Part shown: one piece after another, positions 1 through 6,526 of the stretch
How the letters are laid out: each line of letters begins with the position of its first letter
How positions within the stretch are numbered: position 1 is the stretch's first letter
NCBI GenBank assembly: GCA_014584315.1
Contig: JACTNA010000032.1
Span: 62,001 to 126,000 of the forward strand
Origin: Planctomycetota bacterium
Lineage (GTDB): Bacteria > Planctomycetota > Phycisphaerae > Phycisphaerales > UBA1924
Reading direction: 5' to 3'
DNA length: 64,000 nucleotides
The notes under the pieces: generated by a model
Databases searched by the model: none
What the model saw: only the letters and a program-made list of their open reading frames with translations
Told to the model about the DNA's origin: nothing
Position numbers and translations under genes: made by a program

Positions 1-2
1 TC

Positions 3-377
3 TACCACCGTCGCGCCAATGAGGAGTGGCTCCGCGACCTGCACCCCTTCGGCACGGACGAGCACAAGGACTTTCTCGAAGTCGCACCCTGGCTCATCGT
101 TGTCTTCAAACTCGCGCGCACCGACGACGGCGGCCAGACCTACTACGTCAACGAGAGCGTCGGCATCGCCGTCGGTCTCCTGCTCGCCGCCGCACACCAC
201 GCCGGCCTCGCCACGCTCACGCACACCCCCAGCCCCATGGGCTTCCTCACCCGCGTGCTCCAACGCCCCGACCACGAGCGCCCCTTCCTCCTCGTCCCGC
301 TCGGCTACCCCGCCGACGACTGCACGGTCCCCGACATCCGCCGCAAACCCATCGATGACATCCTCGTCTGGGCGTGA
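3..377 (+). CDS. Nitroreductase-family protein (5' truncated by window edge)
   Basis: The reading frame is open from the first bases of the window and stops at 375-377, so only the C-terminal 124 residues or so are present. They resemble the end of FMN-dependent nitroreductase/iodotyrosine-deiodinase-like proteins: a YYVNESVG stretch followed by a helix (GIAVGLLLAAAHHAGL), then a PMGFL segment and the typical end 'LLVPLGYPADD..VPDIRRKP'. These enzymes use FMN and NAD(P)H to reduce nitro groups, quinones or halogenated aromatics; the substrate here cannot be told. The stop lies 35 nt before the ATG of the BioY gene, which has its own promoter-like hexamer, so the two need not be one transcript. 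Confidence 0.8.
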   Translation, partial: YHRRANEEWLRDLHPFGTDEHKDFLEVAPWLIVVFKLARTDDGGQTYYVNESVGIAVGLLLAAAHHAGLATLTHTPSPMGFLTRVLQRPDHERPFLLVPLGYPADDCTVPDIRRKPIDDILVWA

Positions 378-399
378 GAGTCGCTCGCGCCCGGGCCAC

Positions 400-405
400 T
401 ACACT
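400..405 (+). promoter_or_regulatory. -10 hexamer TACACT of a probable leaderless promoter (bioY)
   Basis: TACACT is followed by a 7-nt spacer and then the ATG at 413. No purine-rich ribosome-binding site lies between. If this is the sigma-70 -10 box, transcription would start at or next to the A of the start codon. The same arrangement is seen at several other genes in the window. Confidence 0.45.
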
Positions 406-412
406 CCGATCC

Positions 413-1009
413 ATGCCATCCGCCGCAACGCAGCCCGTCGCGTCGCACGCCCCGGCCCGCCTCGCGCTGGAACTTCGTCTGGCGGGCGTCCTCCTCTTCA
501 CGCTGTTCACCTCGCTCAGCGCACAGGTCGCCGTCCCCATGCCCCCGTTCGGCGTGCCGCAGACGCTCCAGACGCTCGCCGTCATTCTCGCCGCGCTCTG
601 CCTCGGCCCGCGACTCGGCGCGGCCAGCATGGTCCTCTACTTCGGCATGGGCGCGATCGGCGCGGGCGTGTTCGCCGACGGCAACGCGGGCCTGCGCGTC
701 ATCCTCGGCCAGACCGGCGGCTACCTCATCGGCTTCGTCGCCTGCCAGCCCGTCGTCGCGTCGCTGGCTCGGCGTGCTCGCGGCCCGCTCGTGCTGAACC
801 TCGCCCTCGCCTCGCTCGCCGGGCACGCCGTCATCTTCGCGATCGGCGTCCCCTGGCTCTACGCCGTCCGCAACGCCGACCCAGCCACCGCCGTCACCGT
901 GCGCGAAGCCCTCTTCGGCGGCTTCGTCGTCTTCATCCCCGGGACGATCATCAAGACGGCCCTGGCCATGCTCGTCGGCCTCTCCCTCGTTCCGCGCAGA
1001 CCGCGCTGA
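413..1009 (+). CDS. bioY: BioY-family biotin transporter S component
   Basis: This 198-residue hydrophobic protein has about six membrane segments and the BioY pattern: an N-terminal segment leading to VPMPPFGVPQTLQTL, then LGPRLGA, LGQTGGYLIGF, and a C-terminal FVVFIPGTIIK segment. BioY is the substrate-binding membrane subunit of an ECF-type biotin importer and captures biotin at the cytoplasmic membrane. No EcfT or EcfA gene is in the window, so it would either work alone or share a remote energising module. I chose ATG 413 rather than the in-frame GTG at 374, because 374 overlaps the preceding gene and 413 is placed correctly after the TACACT hexamer. No other biotin gene is adjacent. Confidence 0.9.
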   Translation: MPSAATQPVASHAPARLALELRLAGVLLFTLFTSLSAQVAVPMPPFGVPQTLQTLAVILAALCLGPRLGAASMVLYFGMGAIGAGVFADGNAGLRVILGQTGGYLIGFVACQPVVASLARRARGPLVLNLALASLAGHAVIFAIGVPWLYAVRNADPATAVTVREALFGGFVVFIPGTIIKTALAMLVGLSLVPRRPR

Positions 1010-1041
1010 GCGGCACGCGAGCGTTCCCCCCCGCCTTCCGT

Positions 1042-1069
1042 CTCTGCGTGCTTCGCGCCTCCGCGTGAG
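1042..1069 (+). repeat. Dispersed 28-bp repeat, copy A
   Basis: This copy, ending in CTCCGCGTGAG, differs from the copy at 56756-56783 at a single base although the two are 55 kb apart. It lies between the convergent ends of bioY and the lipoprotein gene. Other copies are at 1434-1461 (inverted), 1953-1980, 56604-56631 (inverted) and 56756-56783. More degenerate versions are seen near 3411-3440 and 35993-36040. Confidence 0.75.
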
Positions 1070-1071
1070 AT

Positions 1072-1380
1072 TCAGAACCCGCTCTTGGTCTTGTAGATCA
1101 CCTTCCCATCCCTGAACTGGATGGTCACCGTGCGCCCGCTCTCGGACCACACGTACTCCGCCCGGCTGTCCTGGCCCGACCGCGACATCAGCCCCGACGA
1201 GTCGACCCCCACGCCGGTCGTCTCCTGACTCTCGCCGTCGCCCAGGATGGAGAACACCTCGTCGATCGTCATCCCGTCCGCGATCGACTCGTAGTTGTCC
1301 TCCGTCAGCCGCTGCTCGCACCCCGTCAGCAACAGCGCGCACGCCGCCGCCAACGCCGCCAGTCCCCGTGAAACACGCAT
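1072..1380 (-). CDS. Small BamE/SmpA-like lipoprotein
   Basis: This 102-residue protein begins with a short signal sequence ending in the lipobox LLTGC, which would make Cys21 the lipidated N-terminus. The mature part carries a GMTIDEVFSILG motif, like the helix of the SmpA/OmlA (BamE) fold, followed by a strand-rich region with a WSESGRTVTIQFRDGKV hairpin. BamE-fold lipoproteins sit on the inner face of the outer membrane, in the Bam complex or in other assemblies, so the specific role is open. The start codon is preceded by AAGGAGG and, further up, by a TATGCT hexamer (1401-1406, minus strand). It converges with bioY, and one dispersed repeat copy separates the two ends. Confidence 0.7.
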   Translation of the reverse strand: MRVSRGLAALAAACALLLTGCEQRLTEDNYESIADGMTIDEVFSILGDGESQETTGVGVDSSGLMSRSGQDSRAEYVWSESGRTVTIQFRDGKVIYKTKSGF

Positions 1381-1400
1381 GGCAGGCCTCCTTTCGGGCC

Positions 1401-1406
1401 AGCATA
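1401..1406 (-). promoter_or_regulatory. -10 hexamer TATGCT upstream of BamE-like lipoprotein
   Basis: On the minus strand TATGCT lies about 20 nt before the ATG at 1380. An AAGGAGG ribosome-binding site lies in between, so this transcript would have a short leader, unlike the leaderless genes nearby. Confidence 0.4.
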
Positions 1407-1433
1407 CCACGGGATCGGGACGACCGAAAGCGC

Positions 1434-1461
1434 CTCACGCGGAGGCGCGGAGGGCGCAGAG
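1434..1461 (-). repeat. Dispersed 28-bp repeat, copy B (inverted; left boundary of GxxExxY unit)
   Basis: It starts CTCACGCGGAGGCGC and is the inverted counterpart of the copies at 1042 and 1953. Together with copy C at 1953-1980 it encloses the GxxExxY gene as terminal inverted repeats. Confidence 0.7.
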
Positions 1462-1508
1462 GGGGAGGGGGGCTTGTGATTCAGAAGGAAGCGGTGCAGG
1501 CCTTTGCA

Positions 1509-1937
1509 TCAGAGGCCGTGGGCGACCCGGGTGATGCCGCTCTTGAGCAGTTCCGCGCCGAAGTTGATCAGCAGTCCCACCCGCTTGTCCGCGAGCCGCA
1601 GGTACGTCAGCAGTTGCTTCTTGTGGACCGGGGCGACCGTCTCCACCGACTTCAACTCCACGATCACCAGGTCGTCAACGATCAGGTCGGCCCGAAACCC
1701 GGCTTCGAGAACAACCCCGTCCCACGCAACCGGGACCGGCGCCTCAGCAACCACGCCCAGCCCCTTCTTGCGCAGTTCGTGCACGAGCGCCGCCTGATAC
1801 ACCGACTCGAGCAAGCCGGGCCCCAGCCCCTTGTGCACCGCCATCGCCGCGTCAACGATCTCCCCCGTGACGCGATTGATACGGTCCCGCATCGCCGGCT
1901 TCATCCCGTCATCGTCACGCGTCCCGCCGATATCCAT
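1509..1937 (-). CDS. GxxExxY protein (PD-(D/E)XK-like fold)
   Basis: This 142-residue protein contains the family-naming motif G-L-L-E-S-V-Y (about residues 41-47) after a helix NRVTGEIVDAAMAVHKGLGPG. A probable nuclease core follows: Asp84 in FRADLIV, then VELK with Glu94 and Lys96, matching the D-(E)xK arrangement. The family is common in environmental bacteria, often in several copies per genome. A PD-(D/E)XK nuclease-like fold is proposed for it, but no function is established. ATG 1937 was chosen; Met12 is an alternative. The gene is bracketed by inverted copies of a dispersed repeat, which suggests that it travels as, or with, a small element. Confidence 0.85.
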   Translation of the reverse strand: MDIGGTRDDDGMKPAMRDRINRVTGEIVDAAMAVHKGLGPGLLESVYQAALVHELRKKGLGVVAEAPVPVAWDGVVLEAGFRADLIVDDLVIVELKSVETVAPVHKKQLLTYLRLADKRVGLLINFGAELLKSGITRVAHGL

Positions 1938-1952
1938 CCGCTTCTCCTCGCC

Positions 1953-1980
1953 TCTCCGCGCCTCTGCGCCTCCGCGTGAG
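1953..1980 (+). repeat. Dispersed 28-bp repeat, copy C (right boundary of GxxExxY unit)
   Basis: It ends in GCGCCTCCGCGTGAG, directly before the stop codon of the cyclophilin gene (which reads the other strand). It is inverted relative to the copy at 1434-1461. Confidence 0.7.
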
Positions 1981-1981
1981 A

Positions 1982-2572
1982 TCATCTGACCCGCCGCGCC
2001 TTCACCACGGTCACCGTCTCCGTGGGCAGGTGCTTGAAGTCCTCGCCCACTTCGTGCGTAGGGACAGCCGCGATCGCGTCCACCACGTCCATCCCCTCCA
2101 CGACGCGCCCGAACACGGCGTACCCCGCGTTGCCGCTCACCTCTCGCGCGATGTCCAGCCGCGTGTTGTCCGCGAGGTTGATGTACCACTGCCGCGTCGC
2201 CGAGTCGGGGTCGGTCTCGCGCGCCATCCCGATGGTCCCGCGCGCGTTCGTCAGGCCGTTGCCCCACTCGTTCACGATCGGCGCGTGCGACGGCAACTCC
2301 GTCAGGTCCGCCGTGTGCCCGCCACCCTGGATCACGAACCCGGCCACCACGCGGTGGAAGATCGTCCCGTCGTACGCCCGCTCGTCCACGTACCGCAGGA
2401 AGTTCGCCGTCGAGGCGGGCGCCCGCTCGGCGTCCAGTTCCAGCACGATCGTGCCCTTGGTCGTCTCCAGCGCGACGCGCGGCGGCCCCGCCGCGCCGCC
2501 GCCCTTGCCGCCCGATGCGCATCCCTGCACGACCGCCGCCGCCATCACCAACGCCATTACGATCGCTCGCAT
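1982..2572 (-). CDS. Lipoprotein peptidyl-prolyl cis-trans isomerase (cyclophilin type)
   Basis: This 196-residue protein has a signal peptide with lipobox VVQGC (Cys18), then a compact cyclophilin domain. Cyclophilin landmarks are visible: an N-terminal strand ALETTKGTIVLEL, NFLRYVDE, the active-site stretch FHRVVAGFVIQGGG, NARGTIGMAR and the YAVFGRVVEGMDVVD segment. The enzyme would isomerise X-Pro bonds in proteins folding in the periplasm and be membrane-anchored through its lipid. The ATG is preceded by AAGGAG. Its promoter region is a 68-bp divergent gap shared with the prephenate dehydrogenase gene; TATCAT on the minus strand (2606-2611) is a plausible -10. The gene ends inside a dispersed repeat boundary. 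Confidence 0.88.
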   Translation of the reverse strand: MRAIVMALVMAAAVVQGCASGGKGGGAAGPPRVALETTKGTIVLELDAERAPASTANFLRYVDERAYDGTIFHRVVAGFVIQGGGHTADLTELPSHAPIVNEWGNGLTNARGTIGMARETDPDSATRQWYINLADNTRLDIAREVSGNAGYAVFGRVVEGMDVVDAIAAVPTHEVGEDFKHLPTETVTVVKARRVR

Positions 2573-2640
2573 GATGCACACTCCTTGTTGCTGCCCCCGC
2601 CGCGCGATGATACCTTCATGCCGCCGCGCCCGAGACACCC

Positions 2641-3408
2641 ATGCCCCTCGACACCGACACCCTCGCCATCGTCGGCTACGGCCGCTTCGGCTCCGCACTC
2701 GCCGAACTCGCCCGCAGCGCCGGCATCCGCCCCATCGCCTTCGACACCACCGCACCCGTGCCGGAGACCCGGCGCGCTGCCTCCCTCGCCGACCTCGCCC
2801 AGCGCGCCGAGTCGATCCTCCTTGCCGTCCCTGTTCCCGCGATCCCCGCTGCCCTGCGCGACCTTGCGCCGCACCTCACGCCCCGCCACCTCGTCCTCGA
2901 CGCCGGCAGCGTGAAACTCGCCCCCATCGCGGCCATGCGCGCTGCGCTCGGCACGCGCGTCCCGTGGATCGGGACGCACCCTCTCTTCGGCCCCATCAGC
3001 CTCGCCCGCGCCGAGCGGCCGCTCCGCGTCGTCGTCTGCCCCAACGACCAGCACCCCGCGGCGTGCGCCCGCGCCCGCGCCCTCTACGAACGCCTCGGCT
3101 GCGAGGTCATCGAGCAGGACGCCGACGCCCACGACCGCCTCATGGCCGAGACCCACGCGCTCGCCTTCTTCATCGCCAAGGGCCTCATCGAGACCCGCGC
3201 CGGCGAGGGGGCGGCCTTCGTCCCGCCCTCCTTCCACGCCATGCGTGCGGCCGTCGATGCCGTCCGAGGCGACGCCGGGCATCTCTTTTCCGTCATCCAG
3301 CGCGACAACCCCCACGCCGCCGCCGCACGCCGGAGCCTCATCGACGCCCTCGAGCGGATCGACCGCGATCTCGCGGGACATGCCGCCCTCGACATCCCGG
3401 CGCCCTGA
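2641..3408 (+). CDS. tyrA: Prephenate dehydrogenase
   Basis: This 255-residue protein begins with a Rossmann nucleotide-binding motif (IVGYGRFGSALAELA) and carries LLAVPVPAI, the DAGSVK segment and the substrate-site motif THPLFGP, all typical of TyrA-type dehydrogenases. The expected reaction is the NAD(P)-dependent oxidative decarboxylation of prephenate (or arogenate) in tyrosine synthesis. There is no fused chorismate mutase or C-terminal ACT domain, so feedback control of the usual kind is not visible. The protein is somewhat shorter than many TyrA proteins. It is divergent from the cyclophilin gene and has no other aromatic-pathway gene beside it. The choice between prephenate and arogenate as substrate cannot be made from sequence alone. 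Confidence 0.85.
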   Translation: MPLDTDTLAIVGYGRFGSALAELARSAGIRPIAFDTTAPVPETRRAASLADLAQRAESILLAVPVPAIPAALRDLAPHLTPRHLVLDAGSVKLAPIAAMRAALGTRVPWIGTHPLFGPISLARAERPLRVVVCPNDQHPAACARARALYERLGCEVIEQDADAHDRLMAETHALAFFIAKGLIETRAGEGAAFVPPSFHAMRAAVDAVRGDAGHLFSVIQRDNPHAAAARRSLIDALERIDRDLAGHAALDIPAP

Positions 3409-3734
3409 CCCCCCTCCGTGCCTCCGCGTCTCCGGGTGAGTCTCCTACTCCCTCCGCATCGGCGGCGACAGGCCCCCGCGGAGCACGAACTCCATCTCTC
3501 GGGAGCACGCGATCTCCGCGTACCGACGCTCGGTCGGCGCTATCCTGGTGGGTCTTTCGCGCTCGAACGCGATGCACTCTCGGGCGCGCCCGTCGGCCCT
3601 GGCGGCGCGACGATCGACAACCCCTTCTCCGTCACGCCGGCGGTTCCCTCCGAAGCGCGCGGACCCCGTCGTGGGCTTGGCGCGTTGCTCCGGCATGTGC
3701 GTGCGACGCCCCGCGGGCCGGCGTGGCGTGCTTC
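3409..3734. other. 326-bp gap with no recognised gene
   Basis: This gap lies between convergent genes. It starts with a degenerate copy of the dispersed CTCCGCG repeat (about 3411-3440) and contains a promoter-like GCTATCCTGG at about 3539-3548 on the plus strand. Open frames of 98-129 codons cross it on both strands, but none shows a recognisable domain, signal peptide or ribosome-binding site. I leave it without a gene; a decayed gene or a short RNA is possible. Confidence 0.4.
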
Positions 3735-6260
3735 TCAGCACTTCGCGATCCAGTCGTTCAGGAACGCCAGTACATCACGCGAGTCGACCACGCCGTCGAG
3801 GGTGTAGTCCGCCGCACCCTTCCCGCTCGTGTACAGGTTCAGGAACTCGATCACATCCCGCGTGTCCACCACGCCGTCCTGATTCGTGTCCGCCCGGCAT
3901 CCGAACGGCGGGGGCGGCATGCTCTCGCGGTGCGCGGTCGCCATCGTGTTCGAGAGTTCCGGTTCCGCCAGCGGGAAGTGCACGTAGTCGTCCCACGCGC
4001 CCCCTTCGCCGATCGCATACTGGATGTTCGCCCAGTCGTTGTGCCCGTGCATCGTTTCGCCGGGCGTGTCGCCGGTCCAGTCCTCGTTCAGATCCGCGAC
4101 GACGCCCGTGTCCGTCGCGTCGCCGTCGCCGTTGTAGTCCGCCTCGGCCGACCCGACCTCATCGATCTTCAGCCAACTCTTGATCTTCGACCCGTCGCCC
4201 CGGTTGACCGTGAACGGCACCCAGTAATCAGTGTAATACAGGCTCGGCGAAGAAATCCCGATCGACTCATCGAGGTTCGACTCGTCGAGCGGCGTCAGCG
4301 ACTCCGCGGAGTACGTGATGGGCGGCGCGATCCGGCTCCCGTTCCCGTCGTCGAGCGCCACGAAATCGAAGTTGTAGTTCATCACGCTCACGTAGTTCGG
4401 CTTGTAGTTGATGACCTTCTCCTGCCCCGGGTTGTCGGGGTCAAGGTCCGTCCCGCCCCCGTGCTCGAGGCCCAGCATGTGCCCCAGCTCGTGCATGAAC
4501 ACGTGCGCGAACCACCACTCGAACGGGCGCAGAGCCGTGATGTTCGCCGCGCTCAGGCTGCCCATCCCGATGTACATGTCGTTCCCGGGAAGTTCCGCTA
4601 TCCCCAGCGTCTCGTCGGCGATCTCATCAACGACGATCGCGTACCGGAGCGCCCTGCGCTTGGCGGCCAGAATGTGCTGGGCGTTGGGGCTGGCCCGCTC
4701 CGTCGGCGTTCCGAAGTAGAACGCTTTCGCGTTGTCGTAGTCCGCGAACTCGTCGTCCCAGACCTGCGCGTACGGGATGTCCAGCTCGTCCACGAAGACG
4801 TGCAGGTTGATGCCCGGCTCACCGTCCGGGTTCTCGACCGGCGAGAACCGGAAACTATCGATCACCATGTCCAGCCCCGCCTGGCTGAACGAGCCTCCGT
4901 CCATCACGTCAACCTCAAGGAACAGGTCCTTGTGATCAGGGCGCGCGCCCAGGGCGTACAGGTCGAGGTCGATCACGCCGTCTCCGTTCGCGTCGATGCC
5001 GCCGCCCTCACGCTCCCAGCGGTCGAGCAGTCCGTCCCCGTCGGTGTCCGTGTCGTCCGGGCACTCGAACACGAACGCAGCGCCCGGCGCGAACCCCGCG
5101 TCGCCGTCGCTCGTGTGCGCACCGACGACCACGAGTTCTCCGTCCGAAGCCATCGCCCAGCCGAACCAGCCGCTGTGCAGCCCGTCCGTCGCCAGCAGTT
5201 TGTCCGTCTCCGCCCACGCCCCGCCGCTGCGGGTGAACACGTACACCGACCCCGATCCGACGCCGTTGTCGTCGTCGTACGAGCCGACAAGGACCCGATC
5301 GCCCCGAACGTGCGTCGCGACCCCGAAGTTGTGCCCGGCCCCCGGGTCCGATGCGATCAGCTTCTGCTCCTGCACCCACGACGAGCCGTCCCACGCGAAC
5401 ACGTACGCGGCGCCTTCGTTGCCCTCGTTCAGGTCGTGCCGGATCGCTCCGAGCACCACACGCGATCCGTCGGTGTACAGACCCACGCCCCCGCGGTCCC
5501 CGGCGGCGGCGTCCGATCCGATCAGCCGCGCCTCTTCGACGAACTGCGAGCCGTCGTGGCGGAAGACGTACGCCGCGCCGGCGTCCGATGCCTGCCCATC
5601 GTGCCGGTACGCCGACACGGCGGCCACGTTCCCCGCCAGGCTTACGTTGAAGCCGAACTCGTCCCCCGAGCCGCCGTTCGACGGCGTCAGTTTCTGGCTC
5701 TGCACCCAAGCCGACCCGTCGTGCTCGAACACGTACGCCGCACCGGACACGCCGTGCCTGCTGGCGCCGACCAGAATCCTGGCGCCGTCGACCGCCACCG
5801 ACAGCCCGAACTCGTCGCCGGACTGTCCGTCGCCGGGCGCGAGTGTCTGCTCGAAGTCCCACGTCGCGCCGTTGTACCGGTAGACATACGCCAGTCCGCC
5901 GGGATCACAGAACTCGCACCCGACGACAAGCACGCCGCCCGACATCGCGATGAAGTCGCCGTACCAGTCGTTCGAGCCTGCTCCCGGCGCAAGGCTCTGC
6001 ACGTGCGCCCACCCGTCGCCCTGACGCCGGAAGAACTCGACCGTTCCGTTCGCCCCTGCGCTCGGCGCACCCACCGCCAGCCCCGCGGGTCCGACCGCGA
6101 CCGATCGGCCGAAGAAATCGGAATCCTCCGCCGCGGGCCTGGTGAGCCTCGCGGTCTGCGTCCCGCACTCCTGTCCGCGCACGACGGGACACACGCACGC
6201 CAGCCACAGCCCGGCCCCAAGAGCGATGGTCGTACGGCCGCTCCCCTGCGCAATGCTCAT
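3735..6260 (-). CDS. Secreted FG-GAP repeat / zinc metalloprotease / dockerin protein
   Basis: This 841-residue exoprotein starts with a signal peptide (hydrophobic stretch IALGAGLWLACVCPVV). Residues about 40-430 contain seven or so FG-GAP-like blades with repeated 'GDEFG.SVA.....ILVGA.....G..G.AYVF..DG' units, expected to fold as a beta-propeller. An acidic calcium-type DTDTDGDGLLD segment follows, then a zincin region with HELGHMLGLEH (residues about 590-600), matching the HExxHxxGxxH zinc-binding motif. The C-terminus (about the last 55 residues) has paired DTNQDGVVDTRDV / DYTLDGVVDSRDV motifs of a dockerin-like calcium domain. The start is preceded by AAAGGAGCG. The role is probably an extracellular protease or adhesin; the dockerin may mediate attachment. 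A C25 protease gene lies directly upstream on the same strand. Confidence 0.85.
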   Translation of the reverse strand: MSIAQGSGRTTIALGAGLWLACVCPVVRGQECGTQTARLTRPAAEDSDFFGRSVAVGPAGLAVGAPSAGANGTVEFFRRQGDGWAHVQSLAPGAGSNDWYGDFIAMSGGVLVVGCEFCDPGGLAYVYRYNGATWDFEQTLAPGDGQSGDEFGLSVAVDGARILVGASRHGVSGAAYVFEHDGSAWVQSQKLTPSNGGSGDEFGFNVSLAGNVAAVSAYRHDGQASDAGAAYVFRHDGSQFVEEARLIGSDAAAGDRGGVGLYTDGSRVVLGAIRHDLNEGNEGAAYVFAWDGSSWVQEQKLIASDPGAGHNFGVATHVRGDRVLVGSYDDDNGVGSGSVYVFTRSGGAWAETDKLLATDGLHSGWFGWAMASDGELVVVGAHTSDGDAGFAPGAAFVFECPDDTDTDGDGLLDRWEREGGGIDANGDGVIDLDLYALGARPDHKDLFLEVDVMDGGSFSQAGLDMVIDSFRFSPVENPDGEPGINLHVFVDELDIPYAQVWDDEFADYDNAKAFYFGTPTERASPNAQHILAAKRRALRYAIVVDEIADETLGIAELPGNDMYIGMGSLSAANITALRPFEWWFAHVFMHELGHMLGLEHGGGTDLDPDNPGQEKVINYKPNYVSVMNYNFDFVALDDGNGSRIAPPITYSAESLTPLDESNLDESIGISSPSLYYTDYWVPFTVNRGDGSKIKSWLKIDEVGSAEADYNGDGDATDTGVVADLNEDWTGDTPGETMHGHNDWANIQYAIGEGGAWDDYVHFPLAEPELSNTMATAHRESMPPPPFGCRADTNQDGVVDTRDVIEFLNLYTSGKGAADYTLDGVVDSRDVLAFLNDWIAKC

Positions 6261-6352
6261 CGGTCGCTCCTTTCGAGTCACGCTCGGAAGCCGCTCGTCC
6301 TCCCTGTACCATCGTGAGCGCTTTCCCCCGCGACATGTGACACTCAGGTCGC

Positions 6353-6378
6353 AAAAAGGGCGACGCTTTCGAGCGCCC
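6353..6378 (-). terminator. Rho-independent terminator of the C25 peptidase gene
   Basis: Read on the minus strand, GGGCGCT-CGAA-AGCG(tcg)CCC forms a stem with a small bulge and is followed directly by TTTTTGCG. It lies about 150 nt beyond the stop of the C25 peptidase gene and before the promoter region of the FG-GAP gene, so it would separate the two transcripts. Confidence 0.6.
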
Positions 6379-6526
6379 AAAGCCGCTTGCGCGAGGACGG
6401 CGCCGTTGGACCACGTCCGCCGGACGCGACGCACTCGAAGGGTCCTCGTCGCGGGTCCCGACCCCGTGGACACTCGGGCGCTCCGATCGCGGCCTCCCCG
6501 CGCATCCGCGCCTCTGCGGCAGGCTC

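Larger units (their letters stand above)
1434..1980. mobile_element. Candidate small mobile unit: GxxExxY gene between inverted repeats
   Basis: A 547-bp interval is bounded by inverted copies of the dispersed repeat and contains one gene only, the GxxExxY protein. The same repeat also occurs without that gene elsewhere in the window. No transposase, target-site duplication or insertion-site motif could be confirmed by eye, so mobility is an inference from the boundary symmetry and the repeated sequence. Confidence 0.35.

Noticed and set aside
374-412. GTG 374 as the bioY start
   Set aside because: It overlaps the nitroreductase stop, adds an Arg-rich segment foreign to BioY, and lies upstream of the TACACT hexamer that fits ATG 413.
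3445-3741. A 98-codon minus-strand frame in the tyrA/FG-GAP gap
   Set aside because: It has no ribosome-binding site, signal peptide or family resemblance, and it is only one of several open frames in the same interval.
2022-6317. A plus-strand open frame of 1431 codons
   Set aside because: It runs antisense to the cyclophilin and FG-GAP genes and through tyrA in another frame. The translation is Arg/Pro-rich low complexity with no domain, as expected from GC-rich codon positions.
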